From Tsuneonella flava (GTDB taxonomy: Bacteria; Pseudomonadota; Alphaproteobacteria; Sphingomonadales; Sphingomonadaceae): a stretch of DNA of 64,000 bases. The position numbers and the translations under genes were made by a program. Shown here one piece after another: positions 53,928 to 62,942 of this stretch. Under the pieces are notes generated by a model. That model saw nothing but the letters and a program-made list of their open reading frames with translations. It had not been told where the DNA came from and searched no databases. The stretch is from assembly GCF_002870965.1 (NCBI RefSeq), contig NZ_PHSO01000007.1, positions 62,001 to 126,000 on the forward strand, written 5' to 3'. Numbering within the stretch: the first letter of the stretch is position 1; every line of letters starts with the position of its first letter.

Positions 53928-55103
53928 ATGGTTCTCAACATGGAGCTTAAAGACTACGGAATGTCGCGGGAACGCGGCTACCTTTCGCATTACGAAATCG
54001 ACACGATCACCCTCCCCGGCCAGTTCGCCCCTGTGGTCGAAGCCGCCGGAAACCTCTCCGGCCTGCTGTCGTCGGGCCGGGTCCGCCACTGGCTGGACCA
54101 GTTGCCCGATCCCGACATTGCCGACTGGGCGCGCGAAGCGGCGGAGGAAGAAGTCCGCACCGCGATGGTGCATTACAGCTTTCTGGTTCAGTCCTATGTC
54201 TGGGGAGAGGCGCAGGCCCCCGCTCACCTGCCCGCCAATCTCGCCCGTCCGATGGTCGCTATCTCCGACCGGCTGGGTCAGGCGCCGCTGCTGCCCTATT
54301 CGGGCTATGTGCTCGACAACTGGGCACGGCTGGACAAGTCCGGGCCGATCACGCTCGATAATATCTACATGTACCAGAACTTCGTCGGCGGGGACGACGA
54401 GAACTGGTTCGTGATGATCCACGTCGCGATCGAGGCCGAGGCGGGCGTCCTGCTCGACAACGCCGCGAAGCTGGTCACTGTCGCGAAACAAGGCGACGCG
54501 GCCGAGGCGGAGCGGCTGCTGATCGAAATGGATCAGGCGTGGGAACGGATTTACGGCCACTTTGCCCGCATGGGCGAACGCTGCGACCCGTATATCTATT
54601 TCCACCGGGTGCGCCCCTATATCCACGGCTGGGCCAACAACCCCGCGCTGGATGGCGGGCTGATCTACGACGGGATCGAGAAGTTCGGCGGCAAGCCACA
54701 GGCCCTGCGCGGGCAGACCGGCAGCCAGTCGAGCATCGTCCCGGCAATGGATGCGCTGTTTCAGGTGCGCCATAGCGCAGACCCGCTGAAATCGTTCCTC
54801 GACGAACTGCACCACTATCGCCCGGTGCAGCACCGCCGCTTTATCGAAGACCTCGCCGCGCAATCGACGCTGCGGACTTTCGTGGAAGCGAGCGGCAAGC
54901 AATCGCTGAAAGACGCATTCAATGCCTGCGTCCAGCAGGCCGCGCGGTTCCGCACCCGGCATCTGGAATATGCCGCCAGCTACATCAACAAACAGATGAG
55001 CAGCGAAGCGGGCAACGATCCCGATGTCGGCACCGGTGGCACGCCGTTCATGAAATACCTGAAGAAACACCGCGACGAAAATCGCGAACAGGTCGTCGGC
55101 TGA
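53928..55103 (+). CDS. Indoleamine 2,3-dioxygenase-like heme protein
   Basis: 391 residues from ATG 53928; the Met at 53940 is an alternative. The whole length follows the IDO family: YGMSRERGYLSHYEIDTITLPGQ, PLLPYSGYVLDNWARLD, a central helical core and the proximal heme His in FRTRHLEYAASYINK. The distal loop has GGTPFMKYLKKHRDE at the end. It would open the indole ring of tryptophan or a related compound. No kynurenine genes are adjacent. A bacterial IDO of this type is not rare in this family but its substrate is not established. Confidence 0.85.
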   Translation: MVLNMELKDYGMSRERGYLSHYEIDTITLPGQFAPVVEAAGNLSGLLSSGRVRHWLDQLPDPDIADWAREAAEEEVRTAMVHYSFLVQSYVWGEAQAPAHLPANLARPMVAISDRLGQAPLLPYSGYVLDNWARLDKSGPITLDNIYMYQNFVGGDDENWFVMIHVAIEAEAGVLLDNAAKLVTVAKQGDAAEAERLLIEMDQAWERIYGHFARMGERCDPYIYFHRVRPYIHGWANNPALDGGLIYDGIEKFGGKPQALRGQTGSQSSIVPAMDALFQVRHSADPLKSFLDELHHYRPVQHRRFIEDLAAQSTLRTFVEASGKQSLKDAFNACVQQAARFRTRHLEYAASYINKQMSSEAGNDPDVGTGGTPFMKYLKKHRDENREQVVG

Positions 55104-55111
55104 CCATCAGG

Positions 55112-55816
55112 TCAGCATAAATAGGTCTCTCGATCTATCTGCGGGCATTCGGCAATGTCCAGAGTGTCGAGGTAATAGCGCTGGGGCTCGATCGAGCTCC
55201 AGCGCGCCTTGCCCGGCGCATCGCTCTCAATGGAATAGGGGGAAGTCTTCTTGCGAAGCGTCAGGAAATTGACGCTGACCTGTTGCCCACGCCCTGTGTT
55301 CCGCATGAATTCGGTCCTGTCGAAGCCGATCAGACGGAACCGATTGCCTTCAAGCCGGAACTTGTAGGTATTGCCCGATGTCCCCCAGCTTCCGCACGAA
55401 GTCCAGAACCGCAGATTGAGCGACAGAACACGGCGCGAGACGGACAGCCCGCCATCCTCCAGCGGATCGACCAGACACGGCGTGTCTTCGCTGCCGGACG
55501 GCGGCACCACATGGTCGCCCGCGGCGATCTGGCGAAAACCGCCAGCGGCCTTTTCAAACACCAGCAACCGGCGCGGATTGGTGTCGAGGCTATTCGCCCC
55601 CAAACCATCGTTGGCAATCACCCGCGCAGGATCGATGGCGCGGATAATCAGCACCGTTTCCGGCTGACCGTCGCCCGTCAGATCGCCACTGGCGCGCATA
55701 TCTTCGACCCATCCCGCTGGGATAGCCGGACCATCTGCAGATTGCGCCGCCACCGGCGCCGAAGTGGCGGCAACGGCAGCGGCGGCTGTCAGCAAACAGA
55801 GAGCGAGGCGCACCAC
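55112..55816 (-). CDS. Secreted hypothetical protein with FG-GAP-like N-terminus
   Basis: About 234 residues from a GTG at 55816. A signal peptide (VVRLALCLLTAAAAVAATSAPVAAQ) leads to DMRASGDLTGDGQPETVLIIRAID, which looks like one FG-GAP-type calcium repeat, then FEKAAGGFRQIAAGDH and a basic C-terminal half. Two Cys pairs (DTPCLVD, SCGSWG and the C-terminal TYLC) may form disulfides. The function is unknown. The gene starts 12 bp after the grpE stop, so it may be expressed with the hrcA-grpE operon. Longer starts overlap grpE. Confidence 0.75.
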   Translation of the reverse strand: MVRLALCLLTAAAAVAATSAPVAAQSADGPAIPAGWVEDMRASGDLTGDGQPETVLIIRAIDPARVIANDGLGANSLDTNPRRLLVFEKAAGGFRQIAAGDHVVPPSGSEDTPCLVDPLEDGGLSVSRRVLSLNLRFWTSCGSWGTSGNTYKFRLEGNRFRLIGFDRTEFMRNTGRGQQVSVNFLTLRKKTSPYSIESDAPGKARWSSIEPQRYYLDTLDIAECPQIDRETYLC

Positions 55817-55827
55817 CGGGCGAGCGC

Positions 55828-56430
55828 TTAGTCGGGCTTTTTCGCCACCCCGACCATTGCCGGGCGCAGCAGGCGGTCGCGGATCATCCACCCGCTCTGC
55901 ATTTCCTGCACCACGGTGCCCGGCTCGGCATCGTCCGTCGGAATTTCCATCATCGCCTGATGCTGGTTGGGGTCGAGCGGCAGACCCTTGGATGCGATGC
56001 GGCTGATCCCGTGCTGGGCAAACACCTTTTCCACTTCGCGCTGAGTGGCTTCGATCCCGGCGACGAGACCCTTCAACCGCTCTTCCTCGCGCAGTTCAGC
56101 GGGAATTGCTTCGATTGCGCGGGTCAGATTGTCCGCCACGCTGAGGATGTCGCGGGCGAAGCCGGTCGCGGCATAGGCGCGCGCGTCGGCCACATCCTTC
56201 TCCATCCGGCGGCGGACGTTCTGGGTTTCCGCCTTGGCATAGAGCACTTCCTGCTTGGCGGCCTCCAGATCGTCTTTCAAACGGCCCAGCGCTTCTTCCA
56301 GCGGCGAAGTGCTGTCGTCGTCCGCGCCATCGGCGTCACCTTTATCGAGGAATTCTTCCGGCACGCCATCCAGTTCCTTTTCCATCGCCGCATCCTGCGG
56401 GTTGGTTTTATCGTTTTCCATGTCGTTCAA
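55828..56430 (-). CDS. grpE: Nucleotide exchange factor GrpE
   Basis: 200 residues. An acidic head is followed by a long coiled coil (LKDDLEAAKQEVLYAKAETQNVRRRMEKD) and a beta-sheet domain with the signature GISRIASKGLPLDPNQHQAMMEIPTDD. It exchanges ADP for ATP on DnaK. It is downstream of hrcA by about 10 bp and upstream of a secreted protein gene. Confidence 0.97.
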   Translation of the reverse strand: MNDMENDKTNPQDAAMEKELDGVPEEFLDKGDADGADDDSTSPLEEALGRLKDDLEAAKQEVLYAKAETQNVRRRMEKDVADARAYAATGFARDILSVADNLTRAIEAIPAELREEERLKGLVAGIEATQREVEKVFAQHGISRIASKGLPLDPNQHQAMMEIPTDDAEPGTVVQEMQSGWMIRDRLLRPAMVGVAKKPD

Positions 56431-56440
56431 AATCGTCCAG

Positions 56441-57484
56441 CTAACCGATAAGTTTGCCCAGAGACTGGGCGGTGAAATCCACGATGGGGACGACGCGCGC
56501 GTAATTCAACCGCGTCGGGCCGATCACCCCCAATACACCAACTACCTTTCCATCGCGATCGCGATAAGGAGAGGCAATGATCGACGATCCGCTGAGCGCG
56601 AACAGCCGGTTCTCGCTGCCGATGAAAATCCGCGTCGAATCCGCATCGCGCGCCGAATCGAGCAGTTCGGCCACCGATTGCTTGCTCTCCAGATCGTCGA
56701 GCAACGAACGCACCCGGTCGATATCGCTCAGCGCGGTCTCATCCAGCAAATTGGCCTGCCCGCGCACGATCAGCACGGGACGGCGCGCGGCGTCTTCGCT
56801 CCACACCGCCAGCCCGCGTTCGACCAGATCGCGGCTTGCCTCGTCCAGCTGGCTACGACCATCGGCCAGTTCGGCGCGCATCGCCGCCGCCGCCTGCGCC
56901 AGAGTGCGCCCGCTCAGGCGCGAGGTGATATAGTTGCTCGCCTGTTCGAGCGCGCTGGCCGCCACGGGTGAAGAAAGCGCAACAATCCGGTTTTCGATCC
57001 CGCCATCTTCGCCCACCAGCACCGCCAGCGCCCGATCGGGAGAAAGCGGAACAAGACTCAATTGCGCCAGCCGGGGTTCGCGGCGCGGCACCATCACCAT
57101 GCCCGCTGCGCCCGAAATATCCGACAGGATCGCGCTGGTCGCTTCCAGTGCCGCCTCTATCGGGCCGGGCGCGGACAGGCGGCGTTCAATCGCCTGCCGT
57201 TCGGCATCGCTCGGCTCGGCCACCTGCATCATCCCGTCGACGAACAGGCGCAGCCCGCCTTCGGTCGGCATCCGCCCCGCGCTGGTATGTGGTGCAGCCA
57301 GCAGGCCCAGCCCCTCCAGCTCGGCCAGTACCGAACGGATCGACGCGGGCGACAGGTTCAGCGCGCCGTCGCTGGCCAGCGTTTTGGAGCCAACGGGCTG
57401 GCCGCTGGTGAGATACCCTTCGACCACGAGACGGAAAATCTCGCGGGCACGGGTGGATAGTTCGGTGACAGGCGGTGTCTGCAT
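56441..57484 (-). CDS. hrcA: Heat-inducible transcription repressor HrcA
   Basis: 347 residues. A winged helix ([60 protein letters not shown]) is followed by the GAF-like domain and a C-terminal region ([23 protein letters not shown]). HrcA represses groESL through CIRCE elements; no CIRCE is visible in this window, so its targets here are elsewhere. It forms an operon with grpE and is divergent from rph (82-bp gap). Confidence 0.97.
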   Translation of the reverse strand: MQTPPVTELSTRAREIFRLVVEGYLTSGQPVGSKTLASDGALNLSPASIRSVLAELEGLGLLAAPHTSAGRMPTEGGLRLFVDGMMQVAEPSDAERQAIERRLSAPGPIEAALEATSAILSDISGAAGMVMVPRREPRLAQLSLVPLSPDRALAVLVGEDGGIENRIVALSSPVAASALEQASNYITSRLSGRTLAQAAAAMRAELADGRSQLDEASRDLVERGLAVWSEDAARRPVLIVRGQANLLDETALSDIDRVRSLLDDLESKQSVAELLDSARDADSTRIFIGSENRLFALSGSSIIASPYRDRDGKVVGVLGVIGPTRLNYARVVPIVDFTAQSLGKLIG

Positions 57485-57566
57485 GATGTCTTATCTATAC
57501 GCTACCCTTGCAGCCTCAAGGGGCAAGCGCCTAACGCGATGCCACGACTCAACAAAAGGATATTTC

Positions 57567-58280
57567 ATGCGACCTTCCGGCCGTGCGCCCGACGAAATGC
57601 GCGCCATTACCATCGAAACCGGCTTCACCAAACACGCGGAAGGGTCCGTGCTCGTATCGTTCGGCGATACGCGGGTGCTCTGCACCGCCAGTGTGGAAGA
57701 TCGCCTTCCCCCCTGGCTGCGCGGCAAAGGCGAAGGCTGGGTCACCGGCGAATATTCGATGCTGCCCCGCGCCACCCACACCCGCGGCCAGCGCGAAGCG
57801 GCCAAGGGCAAGCAGAGCGGACGGACGCAGGAAATTCAGCGCCTGATCGGCCGCTCGCTGCGCGCAGTGGTCGATCTGAAGAAACTGGGCGAACACCAGA
57901 TCACGCTCGATTGCGATGTGTTGCAGGCCGATGGCGGCACCCGCACCGCATCGATCAGCGGCGCGTGGGTCGCGCTGCGTCTGGCGGTCAACGGCCTGCT
58001 GGCCAGCGGCGCGCTGAAAGAAGACCCGATCACCGGCAAGATCGCTGCGATCAGTTGCGGCATCTGCGATGGCACTCCGGTGCTCGACCTCGACTATGCC
58101 GAGGATTCGAGCGCCGATGCCGATGCCAATTTCGTGCTGATCGAAGGCGGCCAGATTGCCGAAGTGCAGGCCACCGCAGAAGGCGCGACTTATGACGAGG
58201 AAGGGCTGCTGCGCCTGCTGCGCCTCGCTCAGATCGGCTGCGCGCAAATCTTCAAGGCACAGGATGCCGCGGTAAAATGA
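57567..58280 (+). CDS. rph: Ribonuclease PH
   Basis: 237 residues from ATG 57567 with AAAGGA upstream. RNase PH signatures: [20 protein letters not shown] at the start, [54 protein letters not shown] and [19 protein letters not shown]. It trims 3' ends of tRNA precursors with phosphate. It overlaps rdgB by 4 bp. Intact and of normal length. Confidence 0.97.
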   Translation: MRPSGRAPDEMRAITIETGFTKHAEGSVLVSFGDTRVLCTASVEDRLPPWLRGKGEGWVTGEYSMLPRATHTRGQREAAKGKQSGRTQEIQRLIGRSLRAVVDLKKLGEHQITLDCDVLQADGGTRTASISGAWVALRLAVNGLLASGALKEDPITGKIAAISCGICDGTPVLDLDYAEDSSADADANFVLIEGGQIAEVQATAEGATYDEEGLLRLLRLAQIGCAQIFKAQDAAVK

Positions 58281-58906
58281 CCCGCCGTATCGGTTCCGGC
58301 AAGCTGGTGATCGCCACGCATAACGCAGGCAAGCTGAAAGAGATTTCTGCGCTGCTCGATCCCTATGGGGTCGAATGCGTCAGCGCGGGATCGCTCGGCC
58401 TGCCGGAACCGGCGGAAACCGGCACGACTTTCGTCGAAAACGCGCTGATAAAGGCGCGCGCCGCGGCGGAGGCATCGGGGCTGGTGGCGCTGGCGGACGA
58501 CAGCGGACTGTCGGTCGCGGCGCTGGGCGGGCGCCCCGGTGTCTATACCGCCGACTGGGCGGAGCGGCAGTGGTTCGAAGGCGAGCCGGGCCGCGACTGG
58601 TACATGGCCATGGGCAAAGTCGAAGGGCTGCTGCAGGCCAACGGGCCGGATACCCCGCGCGACGCATGGTTTTCCTGCACCCTCGCCCTCGCCTGGCCCG
58701 ATGGCGAATATGCAGTGTACGAAGGGCGGATCGACGGTTCGCTAACATGGCCACCGCGCGGCACCCTCGGCTTCGGATATGATCCGGTGTTCGTGCCCAA
58801 TGGCCGCGAGCAGACTTTTGCCGAGATCGATCCGGCGGAAAAACACCGCATCAGCCACCGCGCCGATGCTTTCGCCAAACTGGTGGCCGATCAGTTCGGC
58901 GGTTGA
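58277..58906 (+). CDS. rdgB: XTP/dITP pyrophosphatase (RdgB/HAM1)
   Basis: 209 residues from the ATG overlapping the rph stop. HAM1 motifs: [17 protein letters not shown] (substrate loop), [41 protein letters not shown], and [20 protein letters not shown]. It removes non-canonical purine nucleotides such as ITP and XTP. The gene ends in a repeat-rich intergenic region. Confidence 0.96.
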   Translation: MTRRIGSGKLVIATHNAGKLKEISALLDPYGVECVSAGSLGLPEPAETGTTFVENALIKARAAAEASGLVALADDSGLSVAALGGRPGVYTADWAERQWFEGEPGRDWYMAMGKVEGLLQANGPDTPRDAWFSCTLALAWPDGEYAVYEGRIDGSLTWPPRGTLGFGYDPVFVPNGREQTFAEIDPAEKHRISHRADAFAKLVADQFGG

Positions 58907-59376
58907 TGGGAGGGTTGGGGAGCGGAGAGGCCATATCTCTCTCCCCCGTCGCCCCGGCCCCTGATCCGCGGCCCCGCCTTACCTTCGCGCGCAGCGCCAG
59001 AAGAAGCTGGACCCCGGCTCGTTGGCCGGGGTGACGTCAGAGATGGTGGATAAAGAAAGTGCGGGCTCCGGTTTCACGCCCCCCGCCCACTCACTCATCA
59101 CAACCGTTCTATTGAGCGCAAAGGGCGGCCCATGGATTGCCGCGTCGCTGCGCTCCTCGCAATGACGAGGCCGGGGAGTACGTTCGATTGTATCGACCAA
59201 CCATCGACAGCACCCCCAAAATCAAACCCACTTTGTGCCTTCGCGCCTTCGTGTGAATCAAGCTGCCACCCGCCCCCGCACATTGCAACAGCTGCAATCG
59301 AGGCAAGCTTTGCTCCATGGATTGCCACGTCGCCTAACGGTTCCTCGCAACGAAGAGCGGCGCGGAAGCGCGAGAG
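58907..59376. repeat. Repeat-filled intergenic region after rdgB
   Basis: 470 bp with no gene. It carries pieces of the dispersed repeats: gaccccggctcgttggccgg (59011 region; compare 48.4 kb), ggattgccgcgtcgctgcgc and then cctcgcaatgac (59130-59166). A second element follows (59220-59290: caaacccactttgtgccttc, then cgcgccttcgtgtgaa, then gctgcc). The last two occur in the same order at 62.12-62.27 kb. Confidence 0.75.
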
Positions 59377-59919
59377 TTACTCCACCTGTGCGCCCCAGAT
59401 ATTTCCCGCAGGCCAGTATCGGCACACCAGAAAGTCGTTTTGCCCTCCCCGCGCGACCGCGCAGCCGACCTCTTGCGTGCCGGGCCACACGACTTGCGTG
59501 TAATGCGCCACATCGGCCCAGTTGCCGGTGCGCGATACATCGGGGAATTTGCCGGGCCGGAACTGAGCGCGCTCGGCATTAAAGGCGCCGATCATCGTTT
59601 CGGGGGTATAGTATCCGGCATAGCCCATCCACAGGTTCTCGCCCGCACCGCCGCGCTGCTGCGCCGATGCGTGATACATCCGACCATCGCGTGCCAGTCG
59701 CTGCGCCCACACCTGCGCCTCGCCGGCCAGCTTCTGCGACCAGTTGAGCGGTGCGCGCCCGATCCGTTCGCGTTCCGCATTGTGCGATGCCAGCAGGCGC
59801 GCGGCAAAGGCGTTGACCGCACCTTGCGAATGCGCGACCTGCGGCAACACCGCGATTGCAGCAGTGGCGGCAATCGCCGCTGTGCCCGCTATGACTGTGG
59901 CGACCCGTCTCGTCCTCAT
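59377..59919 (-). CDS. Secreted CAP-superfamily (SCP/PR-1-like) protein
   Basis: 180 residues from ATG 59919. A signal peptide (VATVIAGTAAIAATAAIAVLPQVAHSQ) precedes a CAP domain: FAARLLASHNAERERIGRAPLNWSQKLAGEAQVWAQRLA, ENLWMGYAG, DVAHYTQVVWPGTQEVGCAVA and YWPAGNIWG. The conserved His and Glu cavity residues are present. Bacterial CAP proteins are secreted with unknown function, possibly in the envelope. Divergent from hemW. Confidence 0.92.
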   Translation of the reverse strand: MRTRRVATVIAGTAAIAATAAIAVLPQVAHSQGAVNAFAARLLASHNAERERIGRAPLNWSQKLAGEAQVWAQRLARDGRMYHASAQQRGGAGENLWMGYAGYYTPETMIGAFNAERAQFRPGKFPDVSRTGNWADVAHYTQVVWPGTQEVGCAVARGGQNDFLVCRYWPAGNIWGAQVE

Positions 59920-59979
59920 AGTATGGTATAATGCATTCAATCGTTTAACCGATTCTGAAGGGTGACTGCGAAAGCTCAC

Positions 59980-61131
59980 ATGGCCCAAGCGCTCTATATC
60001 CACTGGCCATTTTGCCTGAAGAAATGCCCGTATTGCGACTTCAACAGCCATGTGCGCGAAGGAGTCGACATTGCCCTGTGGCAAGATGCCCTGCTGGCCG
60101 ACATGCGGCACGAGGCATCGCTGGCCGGGGGCGAACCGCTGGCGTCGATCTTCTTCGGCGGTGGCACGCCCAGCCTGATGCCGCCTGCGCTCGTTGCCAC
60201 TTTGCTGGCCGAAGCGGAGCGATTGTGGGGTTTTGCCGAGGGGATCGAAATCACGCTGGAGGCCAACCCCTCTTCGGTGGAGGCGGATCGGTTCGCCGGG
60301 CTGGCCGCTGCCGGGGTCAACCGCGTCTCGCTCGGCCTGCAATCGCTCGACGATGCGGCGCTGCGCTTTCTCGGACGGCTGCACAATGCCGCCGAAGGGC
60401 TGACCGCGCTGACCACCGCGCAAGCCTGCTTCTCACGGGTCAACGCCGATTTCATCTATGCCCGCCCCGGCCAGACCGCCGATGGCTGGCGGCACGAACT
60501 GGAGGCCGCGCTGGCGCTGGGCACCGATCACCTCTCGCTCTACCAGCTCACCATCGAACCCGGCACCCGTTTCGCCACCGATGTGCGGCGCGGCGAATTC
60601 GTGCCGCTGGATGACGATCCAGCCGCCGATTTGTTCGCTTTGACACGTGAACTGACAAAACAGGCAGGCTTACCGGCATACGAGGTGTCCAATCACGCGC
60701 GCTGCGGGTCGGAAAGTCGGCATAACCTGACGTATTGGCGCTATCACGACTACTCAGGCATCGGCCCCGGCGCACATGGCAGGCGCAATGGCGTGGCCAC
60801 GGTGCGCCATAAGAAGCCGGAAAACTGGCTGACGGAGATCGCCAGATCGGGCCACGGCATTGGCGAACAGCGCATTCTGGGCCAGCGCGAACAGGCCAGT
60901 GAAGCGTTGCTGATGGGCCTGCGCCTGACAGAAGGCATTGATCTGGCGGATATCTCTGCGCGCTTTGCCCTGCCGCCCACCGACCTGATCGATCATGATC
61001 GGGTGGACTTTTATCGTGGGCTCGATCTCGTGTGGCAGCAGGATAGCCGGATCGGCGTGACCGAAGCAGGGATGCCGCTGCTCGATGCCTTGCTGGGCGA
61101 ACTGGTGCGCGAAGAACTGGTTACGACGTGA
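59980..61131 (+). CDS. hemW: Heme chaperone HemW (radical SAM)
   Basis: 383 residues from ATG 59980; a GTG at 59962 is possible but gives a head not seen in the family. The radical SAM motif is C12-x3-C16-x2-C19 (FCLKKCPYCDF), with FFGGGTPSLMPP and the HemW-type HNxxYW (SRHNLTYWRYHDYSGIGPGAHG). These proteins insert heme into respiratory enzymes and are not oxygen-independent coproporphyrinogen oxidases, despite older names. It overlaps the recombinase gene by GTGA. Confidence 0.93.
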   Translation: MAQALYIHWPFCLKKCPYCDFNSHVREGVDIALWQDALLADMRHEASLAGGEPLASIFFGGGTPSLMPPALVATLLAEAERLWGFAEGIEITLEANPSSVEADRFAGLAAAGVNRVSLGLQSLDDAALRFLGRLHNAAEGLTALTTAQACFSRVNADFIYARPGQTADGWRHELEAALALGTDHLSLYQLTIEPGTRFATDVRRGEFVPLDDDPAADLFALTRELTKQAGLPAYEVSNHARCGSESRHNLTYWRYHDYSGIGPGAHGRRNGVATVRHKKPENWLTEIARSGHGIGEQRILGQREQASEALLMGLRLTEGIDLADISARFALPPTDLIDHDRVDFYRGLDLVWQQDSRIGVTEAGMPLLDALLGELVREELVTT

Positions 61132-62021
61132 GCAAGGCCGACCTTCTCGAAGCGTGGCAAAACCATCTGGCGGACGGGCGGCGGCGCTCTCCGCATACCG
61201 TGCGGGCCTATCTGGCGGCGGCCAATCGCCTGCTAGAAGCGACTGGAATCGTTGACTTCGATGCCCTCGCCGCGCTGGAAGGGCCGGACTTGCGCCGCCA
61301 GCTCGCCGCGCGGCGAGCGGACGGATTGTCCAACGCCTCCACCGCGCGTGAACTGTCGGCGCTGAAAGGATTTGTCGCCTTCGCCCGCAGCCAGACCGGG
61401 CGCGACGGCACTCCGCCCCGATTGCGCGGCCCGCGCCTCAAAAAAGGTCTGCCGCGCCCGATAACCCCCGACGATATAAGCAATATTGCCGACCTGATCG
61501 CGGGCGATGCCAGTGAAGCGTGGATCGGATCGCGCGACCGTGCCGTGCTCTACCTGATGTATGGCGCGGGCCTGCGTATTGCCGAGGCGCTGTCGCTGAA
61601 AGGCAGCGACCTGCCACCCGGCGAAACGCTGCAAGTCACTGGCAAAGGGGGGAAACAGCGGATCGTCCCGCTGCTGCCCATCGTGCGCGCAGCGATCGCC
61701 GACTATGCCGCAAAATGCCCCTATCCCATTGATAACGATGGGCCATTGTTTCGCGGGGCCAAGGGCGGCGCCCTTTCGCAAGGCATGGTGCAAAAGGCGA
61801 TGGCGCGCGCGCGTGTTGTGCTCGGCCTGCCGTCAACCGCCACCCCGCACGCGCTAAGGCACAGTTTCGCAACACATTTACTGGGTGCCGGTGCCGATCT
61901 CAGAAGCTTGCAGGAACTGCTCGGCCACGCCAGTCTGGGTTCGACGCAGATTTACACCAAAGTCGATGCAGCCACTCTGCTCGACACCTACCGCAACGCC
62001 CACCCGCGCGAAAAGGATTAG
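61128..62021 (+). CDS. xerC: XerC/XerD-type tyrosine recombinase
   Basis: 297 residues from a GTG overlapping hemW. An N-terminal SAM-like core-binding domain (LLEAWQNHLADGRRRSPHTVRAYLAAANRLLEA) is followed by the catalytic domain with Arg in GAGLRIAEALSLKG, the box HALRHSFATHLL, LLGHASLGSTQIYTKV with Tyr as nucleophile. It resolves chromosome dimers at dif with its partner; whether it is XerC or XerD cannot be settled here. It is co-transcribed with hemW. Confidence 0.9.
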   Translation: MSKADLLEAWQNHLADGRRRSPHTVRAYLAAANRLLEATGIVDFDALAALEGPDLRRQLAARRADGLSNASTARELSALKGFVAFARSQTGRDGTPPRLRGPRLKKGLPRPITPDDISNIADLIAGDASEAWIGSRDRAVLYLMYGAGLRIAEALSLKGSDLPPGETLQVTGKGGKQRIVPLLPIVRAAIADYAAKCPYPIDNDGPLFRGAKGGALSQGMVQKAMARARVVLGLPSTATPHALRHSFATHLLGAGADLRSLQELLGHASLGSTQIYTKVDAATLLDTYRNAHPREKD

Positions 62022-62260
62022 GCTCAGGCCTCACCGACACGTTCGTCATGGCGAACGCAGTGAAGCAATCCAGCACCCCACGCTTCCGCCCATCGCAACG
62101 GTTGTGGCAGAGGCAGGCCTCGGTCGATGGATCGCCACGTCGCCTGCGGCTCCTCGCAATGACGAATTACGAGGGATACGCACAGTGGCGGCGAACACCG
62201 CCCCGCAAATCAAACCCACTTCGTGCCTTCGCGCCTTCGTGTGAACCAGGCTGCCACCCA
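62022..62260. repeat. Dispersed repeats between the XerC-like gene and dedA
   Basis: This 239-bp gap of the convergent genes contains gcgaacgcagtgaagcaatcc, ggatcgccacgtcgcctgcg, cctcgcaatgacgaa and caaacccacttcgtgccttc with cgcgccttcgtgtgaa. These match elements at 48.5-49.3 kb and 58.9-59.3 kb. A hallmark is the inverted gcaatgac/gtcattgc core. No coding frame is supported. Confidence 0.7.
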
Positions 62261-62866
62261 CTACCGCAAATGGCGCGGTTTCCATGTGACAACGCGATAT
62301 CCATACCAGATCAGCGACAACACGACCAAACCGGCGATCACCCATTGCGCCGCGTTTTCATACTGCCCGATTACGCCGGCCAGCCATGTCCCGCCCCAGA
62401 TCAGCAGCGTGTTCCAGATCGCCGCGCCGACAAAGGTGAAGATCAGGAACCGCCACACATTCATCCGCGCCAGCCCGGCAGGGAGCGAAATCATCGTGCG
62501 CAGGAAAGGACTGAACCGACAGGCGAACACCACCCATTGCCCATGCTTGCGAAAGAACGCGATGGCCCGCTCGATATCCTCCCACTCGACCGTCAGCCAG
62601 CGACCCCAGCGGGCGATGAAGGGTTCGAGCCGGTGCCTGCCCCACTTCTCCCCCACCCAGAACCACGCATAGTTGCCCAGTGTCGAACCAACAGTGCCCC
62701 AGAACAGCAGCGGCCAGAAATCCATCTGACCGCGCGCCACCAGCACGCCGCCAATGCCCATGATGACTTCGGAGGGAACCGGCGGAATGACGTTTTCGAG
62801 CACCATCAGGAAGAAGATGCCCCAGTATCCGCCCAACCGGATCGCTTCGATGATCAGATCATGCAT
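62261..62866 (-). CDS. DedA/SNARE-associated-family membrane protein
   Basis: 201 residues. The family motif is seen as YWGIFFLMVLENVIPPVPSEVIMGIGG at the start and FACRFSPFLRTMISLPAGLARM in the middle, with four to five membrane helices. DedA proteins act as lipid-flippase-like transporters (for example undecaprenyl phosphate recycling) and in envelope homeostasis. It lies between the recombinase repeats and gshB. Confidence 0.92.
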   Translation of the reverse strand: MHDLIIEAIRLGGYWGIFFLMVLENVIPPVPSEVIMGIGGVLVARGQMDFWPLLFWGTVGSTLGNYAWFWVGEKWGRHRLEPFIARWGRWLTVEWEDIERAIAFFRKHGQWVVFACRFSPFLRTMISLPAGLARMNVWRFLIFTFVGAAIWNTLLIWGGTWLAGVIGQYENAAQWVIAGLVVLSLIWYGYRVVTWKPRHLR

Positions 62867-62902
62867 GCTCGGGCAACGCGCGGTTCACCGTGAAGTTCTC
62901 CG

Positions 62903-62931
62903 AAAATCTTCCGGCGGCGCTCTGTCCGCCG
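62903..62931 (-). terminator. Probable rho-independent terminator of gshB
   Basis: On the minus strand arms cggcgg (62931-62926) and ccgccg (62917-62912) form a GC-rich hairpin with an 8-nt loop, followed within a few bases by gaagatttt (T-run 62906-62903). It lies 12 bp after the gshB stop. Confidence 0.6.
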
Positions 62932-62942
62932 TTTGAAAGCGA

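Noticed and set aside
57485-57566. CIRCE element in the hrcA-rph spacer
   Set aside because: No TTAGCACTC-N9-GAGTGCTAA-like inverted repeat was found there.
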